Source: Clostridiales bacterium CHKCI001 | Lineage (GTDB): Bacteria; Bacillota; Clostridia; Lachnospirales; Lachnospiraceae | Assembly: GCA_900045905.1 (NCBI GenBank) | Contig: FCNS01000025.1 | Coordinates: 1 to 43,506 of the forward strand | DNA: 43,506 nt | Reading direction: 5' to 3' | In this document: positions 16,791-26,720 of the stretch, one piece after another | Numbering within the stretch: position 1 is the first letter of the stretch | How the letters are laid out: every line of letters starts with the position of its first letter | Notes under the pieces: generated by a model | What the model was told of the DNA's origin: nothing | Database searches by the model: none | The model's input: the letters and a program-made list of their open reading frames with translations, nothing else | Made by a program: the position numbers and the translations under genes

Positions 16791-18911
16791 TTGGCTGGAA
16801 GAGAATATCCATTAGAGAGAACCAGAAATATCGGTATTATGGCACATATTGATGCAGGTAAGACAACTCTGACAGAGCGTATCTTATATTATACCGGTGT
16901 TAACTACAAGATTGGTGATACTCATGAAGGTACTGCTACGATGGACTGGATGGAGCAGGAACAGGAAAGAGGTATCACAATTACTTCAGCTGCCACAACA
17001 TGTCACTGGACATTACAGGAGAACTGCCGTCCAAAGGAGGGCGCTCTTGAAAACCGTATCAACATCATTGATACCCCAGGACACGTGGACTTCACAGTTG
17101 AAGTAGAACGTTCATTACGTGTATTAGATGGTGCTGTTGGCGTATTCTGTGCTAAAGGTGGTGTAGAACCTCAGTCAGAAAACGTTTGGCGTCAGGCTGA
17201 CACATACAACGTACCAAGAATGGCTTTCATCAATAAGATGGACATTTTGGGTGCTGATTTCTATGGTGCCGTTGATCAGATTCGTACAAGATTAGGTAAG
17301 AATGCAATCATTCTTCAGTTACCAATCGGTAAGGAAGATGAGTTCAAGGGTATCATTGATTTGTTTGAAATGAAAGCTTATATCTATAATGACGATAAGG
17401 GTGAGGATATTTCCATCACTGATATCCCAGAAGATATGGCAGATGATGCAGAACTTTACAGAACAGAATTAGTTGAAAAGATCTGCGAATTGGATGACGA
17501 TTTAATGATGGAGTATCTGGAAGGAGAAGAACCATCTGTAGAAGCATTAAAGGCAGCTTTACGTAAGGGTACTTGTGAATGTACAGCAATTCCAGTATGC
17601 TGTGGTAGTGCTTATAGAAATAAAGGTGTTCAGAAACTTTTGGATGCAATTATTGAATATATGCCAGCTCCAACTGACATCCCAGCAATTAAGGGAACAG
17701 ATTTGGAAGGTAACGAAATCGAAAGACATTCTTCCGATGATGAACCATTCTCAGCATTAGCATTTAAGATTATGGCTGACCCATTTGTTGGTAAGTTGGC
17801 ATTCTTTAGAGTTTACTCTGGTACAATGAACTCTGGTTCTTATGTATTGAATGCAACTAAGAATAAGAAAGAACGTGTTGGACGTATTCTTCAGATGCAT
17901 GCGAATAAGAGACAGGAATTAGATAAAGTTTATTCTGGAGATATCGCTGCTGCTGTAGGATTTAAGTTTACAACAACAGGTGATACAATCTGTGATGACC
18001 AGCATCCAGTAATTCTGGAATCTATGGAATTCCCAGAACCAGTTATTGATATTGCAATCGAACCTAAGACAAAAGCAGGTCAGGGCAAGATGGGTGAAGC
18101 TTTAGCAAAACTTGCTGAAGAAGATCCAACTTTCCGTGCTCATACCGATCAGGAAACTGGACAGACAATTATTTCTGGTATGGGTGAGTTGCATTTGGAA
18201 ATTATCGTAGATAGACTTCTTCGTGAATTCAAAGTAGAAGCAAACGTAGGTGCTCCACAAGTTGCTTATAAAGAAACATTTACAAAGGCTGTAGATGTGG
18301 ATAGCAAGTATGCAAAGCAGTCTGGTGGTCGTGGACAGTATGGCCATTGTAAAGTTCATTTTGAGCCAATGGATGCGAATGCAGAAAAGACATTTGAATT
18401 TACTTCTACTGTAGTTGGTGGTGCAATTCCTAAGGAATACATCCCAGCTGTAGGTGAAGGTATTGAAGAAGCTGCTAAGGCTGGTATCCTTGGAGGATTC
18501 CCAGTACTTGGTGTAAAAGCTACCGTATATGACGGTTCTTATCATGAAGTAGACTCTAGTGAAATGGCATTCCATATTGCTGGTTCTTTAGCATTCAAAG
18601 ATGCTATGAATAAGGCTGGCGCTGTATTATTAGAGCCAATCATGAAAGTAGAAGTAACAATGCCAGAAGAATACATGGGTGATGTTATCGGTGATATCAA
18701 TTCCCGTCGTGGTCGTATTGAAGGTATGGACGACATCAGCGGAGGTAAGATGATTCGTGCCTATGTTCCACTTTCTGAGATGTTTGGTTATTCTACTGAC
18801 TTACGTTCCAGAACACAGGGACGTGGTAACTATTCCATGTTCTTTGAAAAGTATGAACAAGTTCCAAAATCTGTACAGGAAAAGGTTCTTGCTGCAAGAA
18901 ATGGTAAATAA
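16791..18911 (+). CDS. fusA: Elongation factor G
   Basis: The GTPase that drives ribosomal translocation, 706 residues. Start is TTG at 16791, eight bases after AAGGAGG (16776-16782), giving [26 protein letters not shown], the standard N-terminus; the ATG at 16755 has no ribosome site. G motifs are AHIDAGKT (18-25), [17 protein letters not shown] and NKMD. The domain IV loop and the C-terminal [19 protein letters not shown] are present, so this is a canonical EF-G. Confidence 0.96.
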   Translation: MAGREYPLERTRNIGIMAHIDAGKTTLTERILYYTGVNYKIGDTHEGTATMDWMEQEQERGITITSAATTCHWTLQENCRPKEGALENRINIIDTPGHVDFTVEVERSLRVLDGAVGVFCAKGGVEPQSENVWRQADTYNVPRMAFINKMDILGADFYGAVDQIRTRLGKNAIILQLPIGKEDEFKGIIDLFEMKAYIYNDDKGEDISITDIPEDMADDAELYRTELVEKICELDDDLMMEYLEGEEPSVEALKAALRKGTCECTAIPVCCGSAYRNKGVQKLLDAIIEYMPAPTDIPAIKGTDLEGNEIERHSSDDEPFSALAFKIMADPFVGKLAFFRVYSGTMNSGSYVLNATKNKKERVGRILQMHANKRQELDKVYSGDIAAAVGFKFTTTGDTICDDQHPVILESMEFPEPVIDIAIEPKTKAGQGKMGEALAKLAEEDPTFRAHTDQETGQTIISGMGELHLEIIVDRLLREFKVEANVGAPQVAYKETFTKAVDVDSKYAKQSGGRGQYGHCKVHFEPMDANAEKTFEFTSTVVGGAIPKEYIPAVGEGIEEAAKAGILGGFPVLGVKATVYDGSYHEVDSSEMAFHIAGSLAFKDAMNKAGAVLLEPIMKVEVTMPEEYMGDVIGDINSRRGRIEGMDDISGGKMIRAYVPLSEMFGYSTDLRSRTQGRGNYSMFFEKYEQVPKSVQEKVLAARNGK

Positions 18912-18976
18912 TTAAGCAACTATTTGGGCTAAATAAAGTCTAAAAATAGTAAATTTAAAACATTATGTCAAACCAT

Positions 18977-19002
18977 CCATATACAGAGAAATCTGTATAT
19001 GG
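18977..19002 (+). terminator. Hairpin between fusA and tuf
   Basis: A perfect 11-bp stem (CCATATACAGA with TCTGTATATGG) has a GAAA tetraloop but no T run after it. It may be a weak terminator, an RNA 3' end or a processing signal that partly separates tuf from the str operon. Confidence 0.5.
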
Positions 19003-19017
19003 AATTAAAAAATAGAC

Positions 19018-19046
19018 TTGAAAATTTTCCAATTATGCAATATAAT
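19018..19046 (+). promoter_or_regulatory. Internal promoter of tuf
   Basis: TTGAAA (19018-19023), a 17-base spacer and TATAAT (19041-19046), which would give tuf its own transcript with a leader of about 65 nt. Confidence 0.75.
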
Positions 19047-19115
19047 GGTCTCAGTCTATAAATTAGATATCAAAAATACCCGAAAGGTTATATGATTTAA
19101 AGGAGGATTCAACCA

Positions 19116-20309
19116 ATGGCTAAAGCTAAGTTTGAAAGAACAAAACCACATTGTAACATCGGTACAATTGGACACGTTGACCATGGTAAGACAACATTAA
19201 CAGCTGCTATCACAAAGACTCTTCATCAGAGATTAGGTACAGGTGAAGCAGTTGCATTCGAAAACATTGATAAGGCTCCAGAAGAAAGAGAAAGAGGTAT
19301 CACAATCTCTACTGCTCACGTTGAGTATGAAACAGAAAAGAGACACTATGCTCACGTTGACTGCCCAGGACATGCTGACTACGTTAAGAACATGATCACT
19401 GGTGCTGCTCAGATGGATGGTGCTATCTTAGTTGTTGCTGCTACAGACGGTGTTATGGCTCAGACAAGAGAGCATATCTTATTATCCCGTCAGGTAGGTG
19501 TTCCTTACATCGTTGTATTCATGAACAAGTGTGATATGGTAGACGATGAAGAATTACTTGAATTAGTAGAAATGGAAATCAGAGAATTATTAGACGAGTA
19601 TGAATTCCCAGGTGATGATACACCAATTATCCAGGGTTCTGCTCTTAAGGCTCTGGAAGATCCAAGCAGCGAATGGGGCGACAAGATCATGGAATTAATG
19701 GATGCTGTTGACAGCTATATTCCAGATCCAGTACGTGCTAATGATCAGCCATTCTTGATGCCAGTAGAAGACGTATTCTCTATTACAGGTCGTGGTACTG
19801 TTGCTACAGGTAGAGTAGAACGTGGTACATTACATGTATCTGATAGCGTTGAAATCGTTGGTATTAAGGAAGAAAACCGTACAGTTGTTGTAACTGGTAT
19901 CGAAATGTTCCGTAAGTTACTTGACGAAGCTCAGGCTGGTGATAACATTGGTGCATTACTTCGTGGTGTTCAGAGAAATGAAATCGAAAGAGGTCAGTGT
20001 TTAACAAAGCCAGGTTCTGTAACATGTCACCACAGCTTTACAGCTCAGGTTTACGTATTGACAAAGGATGAAGGTGGACGTCATACACCATTCTTCAATA
20101 ACTACAGACCACAGTTCTATTTCAGAACAACAGACGTTACAGGTGTTTGCCATTTACCAGAAGGCACAGAAATGTGTATGCCAGGTGATAACGTAGAAAT
20201 GTCTATCGAGTTAATTCACCCAGTAGCTATGGAGCAAGGTCTTCGTTTCGCTATCCGTGAAGGTGGACGTACAGTAGGTTCTGGTAGAGTTGTATCTATC
20301 ATTGAATAA
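19116..20309 (+). CDS. tuf: Elongation factor Tu
   Basis: Delivers aminoacyl-tRNA to the ribosome as a GTP complex. 397 residues with GHVDHGKTT (19-27), [21 protein letters not shown] and NKCD, followed by the two beta-barrel domains ([42 protein letters not shown]). It starts behind AAGGAGG and has its own promoter. A T-tailed terminator follows 32 bases after the stop. Only one copy lies in this window. Confidence 0.97.
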   Translation: MAKAKFERTKPHCNIGTIGHVDHGKTTLTAAITKTLHQRLGTGEAVAFENIDKAPEERERGITISTAHVEYETEKRHYAHVDCPGHADYVKNMITGAAQMDGAILVVAATDGVMAQTREHILLSRQVGVPYIVVFMNKCDMVDDEELLELVEMEIRELLDEYEFPGDDTPIIQGSALKALEDPSSEWGDKIMELMDAVDSYIPDPVRANDQPFLMPVEDVFSITGRGTVATGRVERGTLHVSDSVEIVGIKEENRTVVVTGIEMFRKLLDEAQAGDNIGALLRGVQRNEIERGQCLTKPGSVTCHHSFTAQVYVLTKDEGGRHTPFFNNYRPQFYFRTTDVTGVCHLPEGTEMCMPGDNVEMSIELIHPVAMEQGLRFAIREGGRTVGSGRVVSIIE

Positions 20310-20341
20310 TTATTGAGCATTAAATAAATATAAAAAATATC

Positions 20342-20377
20342 CCCCAGAGACCATAAGGTTTCTGGGGTTTTATTATT
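20342..20377 (+). terminator. Terminator after tuf
   Basis: An 11-bp stem (20342-20352 with 20357-20367, one G-U pair) has an ATAA loop and is followed by TTTTATTATT. Confidence 0.88.
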
Positions 20378-20412
20378 ATCGTGATATGCCATTCAGTGGA
20401 GGGTTCTTTTGT
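20376..20412 (-). repeat. Palindromic dispersed repeat, copy C (decayed)
   Basis: Inverted relative to copies A and B. The TTATCGTGATATG tail is intact, but about seven bases of one palindrome arm are missing and the rest has drifted. It directly follows the tuf terminator. Confidence 0.7.
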
Positions 20413-20420
20413 TGGAAAAT

Positions 20421-20886
20421 CTAAGTTAGTGTTAAATAGCCTATGAGAACTAATATAATGGTATGGGTAGGATAGAAGCAATAGCAAAAATAGTTCCAAG
20501 TCTTACTGTGGTGTCCTTGCTTTCCTTTATAAAGCCAAATTGGAATGAGTGAAAATATAGTAGCAACAGCATATCCTACGATAATAGTAAATACAATTGC
20601 CAATGTTTTCACGTAAAAATTAAGATTCTGAAATGATATTGTATTGATGGCTTTTAAAATAACCTTCTACTAACTGAAAAACAAAGATTGGATATGCAAT
20701 ACGTCCTATGTAAAGAAGCAAATTTGTACTAAAACCAAAGAAAATTGTTTTTGCTGTGTGATCACATAGCATAATAATCATGGCTATAACTTTTAATTGG
20801 AATGTTGTAAGTTGAAATTCTATTTTATTGGGACTATTGTTAGTTATACGTTTGTAATTATTTCTTCTTTCTACTATAATATACAA
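20421..20886 (-). pseudogene. TraX-family membrane protein, internally deleted remnant
   Basis: Two minus-strand frames keep opposite ends of a TraX-like protein. The first (20886-20620, 88 residues) has the N-terminal signature FQLKVIAMIIMLCDHTAK followed by YIGRIAYPIFVFQLVEGYF. The second (20612-20421, 63 residues) has the C-terminal IPIWLYKGKQG...FYPTHTIILVLIGYL. The middle transmembrane part, likely more than 100 residues, is missing and the frames are not continuous. TraX acetylates pilin in F plasmids, but bacterial homologues are diverse membrane acyltransferase-like proteins. This copy should be inactive. Confidence 0.7.
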
Positions 20887-21019
20887 TTATAGTAAGTAAA
20901 CTATTTTATTATAACATTATTATTGAAATCTTTTATCTTTTAATTTATTAGATTTTCTAGTAAGGATTAAAATTTTATAGATATAAAGATTTGAAAAAAT
21001 ATAAAAATTTATTCTAGTG

Positions 21020-21048
21020 TTGCTTTTTGCTTTTGTGCATGATATACT
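21020..21048 (+). promoter_or_regulatory. Promoter of the PepSY lipoprotein gene
   Basis: TTGCTT (21020-21025), a 17-base spacer and TATACT (21043-21048). The leader to the start codon is about 135 nt and shows no strong hairpin. The preceding 130 bp are plain AT-rich DNA. Confidence 0.55.
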
Positions 21049-21189
21049 AAAAAATATACTTTCTTTCTATTTAATAAATTTATTTTATTGTGAAGAAAGA
21101 GGACTAGCAGTTGCAGGTTAGGAATGGTTAACTACGCTGTTTTTGTATAGTCTATCAGGAAAGTTATTTTATTATGTCAGGAGGTATTT

Positions 21190-21876
21190 ATGAGAAAAAG
21201 ATTTATTAAAGTAGCAGCAATCATAGGATTGGTAAGTATTTGTGCCAGTGGGTGCACAACTCAAACACAGGGAACGACACCAGAAACTACAACACCAGCA
21301 GCTGTAGCTGAAAATAATTCACAGTCTTCCTCTGCGGGACAGCAGGAAACAACGCCAGTAGCTTCATCAGATGCGACAACACCAGTACAGGAAACGACAC
21401 CAGTAAGTTCTTCAGCAGATGCAGCGCAAGGAGCGGTGTCAGGGGAAATTACAGAGGAAGAGGCAAAGGCAATTGCTTTCCAGAATGCTCAGGTAATACC
21501 AGAAGAAGTTACAGCAATTCGAGTAAAGAGAGATATTGATGATGGAATTCCTGTTTACGATGTAGAATTCTATGTACAAAATAAGGAATATGATTATGAG
21601 ATTCAGGCAGCAGATGGTGCAATCTTAAGTGTAGATTATGATGTAGAAGAAGATTTCCAGACAAGCGCAAATACAGCAGGTGTTATTTCAGAAGCGGAAG
21701 CAAAACAGATTATATTAAATAGACTTCCAGAAGCAACAGAACAGAATATTTATATTCGATTGGATACCGATGATGGGATGCAAGAATATGAAGGTGAAGT
21801 TGTTGTAAATAATACGAAGTATGAATTTGAGATCAATGCCCAGACAGGAGAGATTACAAACTGGGAACAAGATTAA
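21190..21876 (+). CDS. Lipoprotein with two PepSY domains
   Basis: A 228-residue surface lipoprotein. The signal peptide ends in the lipobox ASGC (C22). A low-complexity Thr/Pro/Ser/Ala linker with repeated ETTPV-like units follows to about residue 85. Two PepSY-like modules then follow, each with an EEAKAIAF or EAEAKQIIL helix, a D(I/T)DDG turn and a Y-E-x-x-V strand pattern, ending GEITNWEQD. PepSY domains are found in exported proteins and peptidase propeptides and are thought to modulate peptidases. A perfect terminator follows, so the gene is monocistronic. Confidence 0.85.
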   Translation: MRKRFIKVAAIIGLVSICASGCTTQTQGTTPETTTPAAVAENNSQSSSAGQQETTPVASSDATTPVQETTPVSSSADAAQGAVSGEITEEEAKAIAFQNAQVIPEEVTAIRVKRDIDDGIPVYDVEFYVQNKEYDYEIQAADGAILSVDYDVEEDFQTSANTAGVISEAEAKQIILNRLPEATEQNIYIRLDTDDGMQEYEGEVVVNNTKYEFEINAQTGEITNWEQD

Positions 21877-21921
21877 TCGTTTCTATTCCTAAGTGGGGGG
21901 TTACTTAGAATAAGACTTAAA

Positions 21922-21965
21922 AATGAGAGAACTATCCATGAAGAAATAGTTCTCTCATTTTTTAT
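21922..21965 (+). terminator. Terminator after the PepSY lipoprotein gene
   Basis: A perfect 14-bp stem (21922-21935 with 21946-21959) is followed by TTTTTT. Confidence 0.9.
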
Positions 21966-22041
21966 TATAAAATGGTAGTATTGGGTTTGATATTAGTTTA
22001 TTTGAACACTTTACTATAAGTTGAATGACTAGAAGGGGAGT

Positions 22042-23541
22042 TTACAGACAATCTTTCATAACAGCATAAGTGCCTTCACGATCAATCTTATCTAAGCATT
22101 TTGTCACGGCTGATTCAAAGCCTGCGATTTCGGTTAAATCCTGTCCCCAGAAGTCTACGTTGCTGCATACAGCATGAGCCAATTCTGCATTGCTGTCATT
22201 TTTATGAGCATCATAGAATTCCAGAATATCACGGTCATCATGAATCGTATATTCTTCTTCTCCGCGCATACCAATTAATCCAGAATCTTCCAAACGTACC
22301 CCTTTATAAAATGCAATATAGAAAGCAAAGGAAGCAGTAATACATTTTGGAAGTGTATTGGTATTCTTTACATATCCAAGGAAGGATGGCATAACACGTG
22401 CTTTCCACTTGGAGGTAGAATTCAAGGAGATTGCAAGTAATGCATGGTCAATAAATGGGTTTTTAAAACGCTCTGTAACAGAATGAGCAAATCCCTCTAG
22501 TTCATCTTTTGGTAATGTTAATGTAGGGATAATTTCATCATAGATGGTCTTATTCATAAATCCCTGAATTACTTCATCTTCCATACAGTTACGAACGATG
22601 TTCTGACCTGCCAGATATGCCCCAAGTACCATAGAAGTATGAGCACCATTTAAGATGCGAACTTTACGCTGCTTGTATGGCTTATGGTCATCTGTAATTA
22701 ATACAGGAAGGCCAGCTTCTTCAAATGGAAGTTCTTTCTTTAAACTCTGTGGACCTTCAATAACCCAGAAGCCAAATACTTCACCAGTATCTAATACTTG
22801 GTCAATATAGCCATTTTCCTGATTCAATGCATCTGCTTCTGAACGAGGATAACCTGTTACAATACGGTCTACCAAAGTGGAACAGAAAATGTTTTCTGCT
22901 TGAATCCAGTTGATAAACTCTTCTCCAAGTTCCCACTGCTGTGCATATTTCACAACACATTTTTCCAATTCTTTACCATTATTATCAATTAATTCACAAG
23001 CTAAAATAACAAATCCCTTTCCTGGCTCCTTACCAAATGCTTGGAATCTCTTATAAAGAAATTGAGTTAATTTACCTGGATAAGTAGCAGCAGGAGTGTC
23101 TGTAAATTGACAAGCAGGATCATAAGCAATGCCAGCTTCTGTTGTATTACAAGCGATATAGCGAAGATCTGGGTTTTCAGCACATGCCATAACAGCGTCA
23201 TAATCCGTGTAGGAATTTAAACAGCGGCTTACACAGGAAATAACACGTTTTGCATTTACTTTCTGTCCATTTTCGAAGCCACGCAGATATAATGTGTAAA
23301 GACCTTCTTGATCATTGATTACCTTAGCCAAATCCATAGCACCTGGGATAGGAGCAATTGGTTGGACTAATACAACTTTAGAGTTAAATCCAGCCTTTTC
23401 GTTCATCATGTCAATAAAATAATCCACAAAAGCACGAAGAAAGTTGCCTTCTCCAAATTGAAGTACTCGTTCTGGAGCATCCTTTAATACATATCCGTCA
23501 TATCCTGATTCTTCAAGTGTTTGATAACATAAATGTTTCAT
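22042..23541 (-). CDS. uxaB: Tagaturonate reductase (altronate oxidoreductase)
   Basis: NADH-dependent reduction of D-tagaturonate to D-altronate in galacturonate breakdown. The 499-residue protein belongs to the mannitol dehydrogenase superfamily. VLQFGEGNFLRAFVDYFID is the N-terminal nucleotide-binding start, and the catalytic stretch is KVRILNGAHTSMVLGAYLAG. It lies downstream of uxaA with a 96-bp gap, the same pair as in many pectin users. UxuB (fructuronate reductase) is the alternative, but the pairing with UxaA supports UxaB. Confidence 0.9.
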   Translation of the reverse strand: MKHLCYQTLEESGYDGYVLKDAPERVLQFGEGNFLRAFVDYFIDMMNEKAGFNSKVVLVQPIAPIPGAMDLAKVINDQEGLYTLYLRGFENGQKVNAKRVISCVSRCLNSYTDYDAVMACAENPDLRYIACNTTEAGIAYDPACQFTDTPAATYPGKLTQFLYKRFQAFGKEPGKGFVILACELIDNNGKELEKCVVKYAQQWELGEEFINWIQAENIFCSTLVDRIVTGYPRSEADALNQENGYIDQVLDTGEVFGFWVIEGPQSLKKELPFEEAGLPVLITDDHKPYKQRKVRILNGAHTSMVLGAYLAGQNIVRNCMEDEVIQGFMNKTIYDEIIPTLTLPKDELEGFAHSVTERFKNPFIDHALLAISLNSTSKWKARVMPSFLGYVKNTNTLPKCITASFAFYIAFYKGVRLEDSGLIGMRGEEEYTIHDDRDILEFYDAHKNDSNAELAHAVCSNVDFWGQDLTEIAGFESAVTKCLDKIDREGTYAVMKDCL

Positions 23542-23637
23542 AATAAATAACCCCCATATAATTTAGTTTTATAGTAGATTTTTATACTTAGAAAATATTT
23601 TGATATAGACAAATAAATTATTTATCTGTCAGTTATT

Positions 23638-25119
23638 TTATAATGTTACACCTTGTTTGAAGATAGCCATGTCATGGAATCCAGCTTCTTCTGCTTTTAC
23701 TTTCTTTCCAGAGGCAACGGCGACAACAAAGTCGAATAATTGATCGCTCAGTTCGTCTAATGTAACATCTTCTGTTAACACACCACAATTAAAATCAATC
23801 CAGTTTTGTTTCTTCTTAGCAATATTGGAGTTACTGGAGATTTTGACTGTTGGAACTGGAGAAGCAAATGGTGTTCCACGTCCAGTCGTAAATAAAACGA
23901 TATGAGCACCAGATGCGGCAAGTGCAGTAGCTGCGACTAAATCATTGCCAGGAGCGCTTAATAAATTTAAACCTTTTGTAGAAACTGGTTCACCATAAGA
24001 AAGTACACCCATTACAGGAGCACTTCCAGATTTTTGTGTACAACCCATGGATTTATCTTCTAAAGTTGAAATTCCTCCTTTTTTGTTACCAGGAGATGGG
24101 TTTTCATAAATTGTTTGGTTATGGCTTTTAAAATAATTTTTAAAGTCATTAATTAAGTTTACTGTTTTATCAAATAACTCTTCATCGTTGCAGCGATTCA
24201 TTAATAATGTTTCTGCGCCGAACATTTCAGGAACTTCTGTTAAAATTGTGGTACCGCCTTTAGAAATAAGCTTATCAGAAAAGGCACCAACAGTTGGATT
24301 TGCTGTAATTCCAGAAAGACCATCCGAACCTCCGCATTTCATACCAATGATTAATTCGCTACAGCTGATTGGTTCACGATGAAAACTTCCAGCATAGGCA
24401 GCTAGTTCTTCAATTAACTTTAATGCGTCAGCGATTTCATCATCCGATTCCTGACATACAAGAAACTTAACACGGTTTGCATCATACTCCCCAATATATT
24501 CTTTTAATACATCAATATTACTGTTTTCACAACCTAATCCAAGTACAAGTACACCACCTGCATTCGGATGATTAATTAGATCAGCCAAAATCGACCGAGT
24601 ATGTTCTTGATCATCCCCCATTTGAGAACAACCATAAGGATGTGGGAATGCAGCAATATCATCAATCGTTCCAGTTTTGAACTTTTGAGCTTGTCTCTCA
24701 ATTGTAGTTGCAATATTGTTTACGCATCCAACAGTTGGAATAATCCAGATCTCATTACGTACGCCTACTTTTCCATTTGGACGGCGATACCCGTCAAAGA
24801 AACGTTCTTCAGTTGGGGAAATAGGAGTAACCTTTCTGTCATAGGTGTAGTTTAAGAGATCACCAAGTCCCGTTTTAATATTGTGAACATGAATCCAACC
24901 TCCTTGCGGAATATCTGCTTTTGCGTATCCGATTGGATAGCCATACTTAATAATTGGGTCACCTTCGTGAATAGCCACTAATGCGAATTTGTGACCTTGT
25001 GGAATGTCTTCTTTTAGGGTAACAGTTGTTCCATCGATAGAAATAACTGTGCCAGCAGCTAGTGGGGAAAGCGCTACGGCTACTACGTCATTTGGATGGA
25101 TTTTAATATAATTTTTCAT
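23638..25119 (-). CDS. uxaA: Altronate dehydratase
   Basis: Removes water from D-altronate to give 2-keto-3-deoxygluconate. The 493-residue protein contains both parts of the family: the N-terminal SAF domain (NDVVAVALSPLAAGT, to about residue 95) and the large D-galactarate dehydratase/altronate hydrolase C-domain (VGVRNEIWIIPTVGCVNN, HPYGCSQMGDD, GMKCGGSDGLSGITANPTVG). The start follows AGGAGGAATT. It is transcribed away from the TRAP transporter, with a palindromic operator in its leader. Confidence 0.92.
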   Translation of the reverse strand: MKNYIKIHPNDVVAVALSPLAAGTVISIDGTTVTLKEDIPQGHKFALVAIHEGDPIIKYGYPIGYAKADIPQGGWIHVHNIKTGLGDLLNYTYDRKVTPISPTEERFFDGYRRPNGKVGVRNEIWIIPTVGCVNNIATTIERQAQKFKTGTIDDIAAFPHPYGCSQMGDDQEHTRSILADLINHPNAGGVLVLGLGCENSNIDVLKEYIGEYDANRVKFLVCQESDDEIADALKLIEELAAYAGSFHREPISCSELIIGMKCGGSDGLSGITANPTVGAFSDKLISKGGTTILTEVPEMFGAETLLMNRCNDEELFDKTVNLINDFKNYFKSHNQTIYENPSPGNKKGGISTLEDKSMGCTQKSGSAPVMGVLSYGEPVSTKGLNLLSAPGNDLVAATALAASGAHIVLFTTGRGTPFASPVPTVKISSNSNIAKKKQNWIDFNCGVLTEDVTLDELSDQLFDFVVAVASGKKVKAEEAGFHDMAIFKQGVTL

Positions 25120-25160
25120 AAAAACTAAATTCCTCCTGCTAAAATGAGAAAATTATTTGA

Positions 25161-25206
25161 TGTAAGAGCTTACAAACACCTTATAACAACTTTTTTGATT
25201 TGTCAA
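25161..25206 (-). promoter_or_regulatory. uxaA-uxaB promoter and operator
   Basis: On the minus strand TTGACA is at 25206-25201 and a -10-like TATAAG at 25185-25180, a short 15-base spacer. The perfect 14-bp palindrome TGTAAGAGCTTACA (25161-25174) follows six bases later, where a bound repressor would block early elongation. Confidence 0.65.
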
Positions 25207-25299
25207 GTTGTTTTAAAAATAAGTTCCAAAAAATAACAATTTCGTCAATATATACAAAATAAATAAACAAAAATTGTTGAAAATTTTGAACAAAAACGG

Positions 25300-25351
25300 T
25301 TGTATTTATAAGAAAATAACAGTATAATAGAATAAAATGTAAGTGCTTACA
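25300..25351 (+). promoter_or_regulatory. TRAP transporter promoter and operator
   Basis: TTGTAT (25300-25305), a 17-base spacer and TATAAT (25323-25328). The perfect palindrome TGTAAGTGCTTACA (25338-25351) starts 9 bases after the -10 box. It differs from the uxaA operator only in one central base. Confidence 0.7.
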
Positions 25352-25429
25352 TGAAATGGACGAATTGAGCCATAGAAATATTCTGCAGAATAAATAAAAG
25401 AAGAAATAGGGAAAGGAATAAAGAATAGT

Positions 25430-26719
25430 ATGAAACATTTGAAGAGAATTTTAATTCTGTCCTTATGTTTGGTAGTATTGTGCGGTCTGAGCGGATGTAT
25501 TTCTGTTGGAGATGGAAGAAAAATTATCCGTATTGCTCATGCACAATCTGAAACTCACCCAGAGCATATTGGATTATTGAAATTTAAAGAGTATGTGGAG
25601 GCGAATCTAGGAGACAAATATGAAGTTCAAATTTTTCCAAATGAACTTTTAGGTGCTGCTCAGAAAGCGATTGAATTGACTCAAACAGGAGCAATTGAAT
25701 TCGTTGTAGCAGGTACTGCCAATCTAGAAACTTTTGCAGATGTATATGAAGTTTTTAGTATGCCATACTTATTCACATCAGAAGAGGCATATCATCGTGC
25801 AATGAATAATGTGGACTATATGCAGACAATCTATGAATCTACAGATGAAGCTGGTTTTCGCGTACTGACTTGGTATGATGCAGGAACGAGAAGTTTTTAT
25901 GCTAAGAAGCCAATTTATACACCAGCCGATATGAAAGGTATGAAAATGCGTGTACAGCAAAGTCCAGCGAGCGTAAGTATGGCGCAAGCTTTTGGTGCAG
26001 CGGCCTCTCCAATGAGCTTTGGAGAAGTTTATACTGCAATTCAGCAAAACGTTATTGATGGTGCAGAAAATAATGAATTAGCCTTGACAAATAATAAGCA
26101 TGGTGAAGTTGCCAAATATTATTCTTATACAAAACACCAAATGGTGCCAGATATGTTAATTGGAAATTTGAAATTCTTACAACAATTACCAGAGGAAGAA
26201 TATAAAATTTTTGAAGAGGCAGCACTTCTGTCCACTCAAGTTGAAATGGAAGAGTGGAGTAAACAGGTAGCGGAAGCAAAACAAATTGCTCAAGAGCAAA
26301 TGGGAGTTCAATTTATTGACGTAGACTTGCAGCCATTCCAAGAAGCTGTAGCAGGTGTACAACAGGAGATGCTAGCAGAAAACACAAGTATTCAAGAACT
26401 ATATAACTATATTCAAGGAGTAAATCAGCAAGTACAGCAAGGAATTCCAGAGACGGATACACAAGTAACACCAGTAGTTCCAGAGACGCCAGCGGCCTCC
26501 GGTGCACAGGCAACGCCAGTAGTTCCAGAGACGCCAGTAGCCTCCGATGCACAGGCAACGCCAGCAGTTCCAGAGATGCCAGCGGCTTCCGATGTTCAGG
26601 CAGCACCAGCAGTTCCAGAGGCGCCAGTAGCCTCTGATGCACAGGCAGTTTCAGAGACGCCAGCAGCTTCGGATGTACAAGTAGCTCCACAAGTAGATTC
26701 AGTACAGGAGGGAAATTAA
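25430..26719 (+). CDS. dctP: TRAP transporter substrate-binding lipoprotein (DctP family)
   Basis: The extracellular receptor of a tripartite ATP-independent transporter. The lipobox is LSGC (C23). A DctP domain follows to about residue 325: IIRIAHAQSETHPEH, the ligand-carboxylate segment LTWYDAGTRSFYAKKP and MKGMKMRVQQSPASV with the conserved arginine, then GEVYTAIQQNVIDGAENN. Genomic position between uxa genes points to a hexuronate ligand. The C-terminal extension (about 340-429) consists of 15-residue Pro/Ala/Glu-rich repeats that DctP proteins normally lack. dctQ starts 1 base after the stop. Confidence 0.9.
   Translation: MKHLKRILILSLCLVVLCGLSGCISVGDGRKIIRIAHAQSETHPEHIGLLKFKEYVEANLGDKYEVQIFPNELLGAAQKAIELTQTGAIEFVVAGTANLETFADVYEVFSMPYLFTSEEAYHRAMNNVDYMQTIYESTDEAGFRVLTWYDAGTRSFYAKKPIYTPADMKGMKMRVQQSPASVSMAQAFGAAASPMSFGEVYTAIQQNVIDGAENNELALTNNKHGEVAKYYSYTKHQMVPDMLIGNLKFLQQLPEEEYKIFEEAALLSTQVEMEEWSKQVAEAKQIAQEQMGVQFIDVDLQPFQEAVAGVQQEMLAENTSIQELYNYIQGVNQQVQQGIPETDTQVTPVVPETPAASGAQATPVVPETPVASDAQATPAVPEMPAASDVQAAPAVPEAPVASDAQAVSETPAASDVQVAPQVDSVQEGN
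26468..26683 (+). repeat. In-frame 45-bp tandem repeat in the dctP 3' end
   Basis: Four full 45-bp units (26468, 26513, 26558, 26603) and a shortened 36-bp unit (26648-26683) encode variations on TPVVPETPAASDAQA. Units keep the reading frame and vary mostly at a few positions, as expected for slippage followed by drift. Confidence 0.9.
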
Positions 26720-26720
26720 T

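Noticed and set aside
25161..25351. CcpA cre sites in the uxa-TRAP region
   Set aside because: The palindromes resemble cre but have TG or AG instead of CG at the centre; a pathway-specific repressor fits better, though CcpA is not excluded.
26313..26690. Long minus-strand frame over the dctP repeats
   Set aside because: It is an artefact of the 45-bp in-frame repeats on the coding strand; the product is a leucine-rich low-complexity sequence with no ribosome site.
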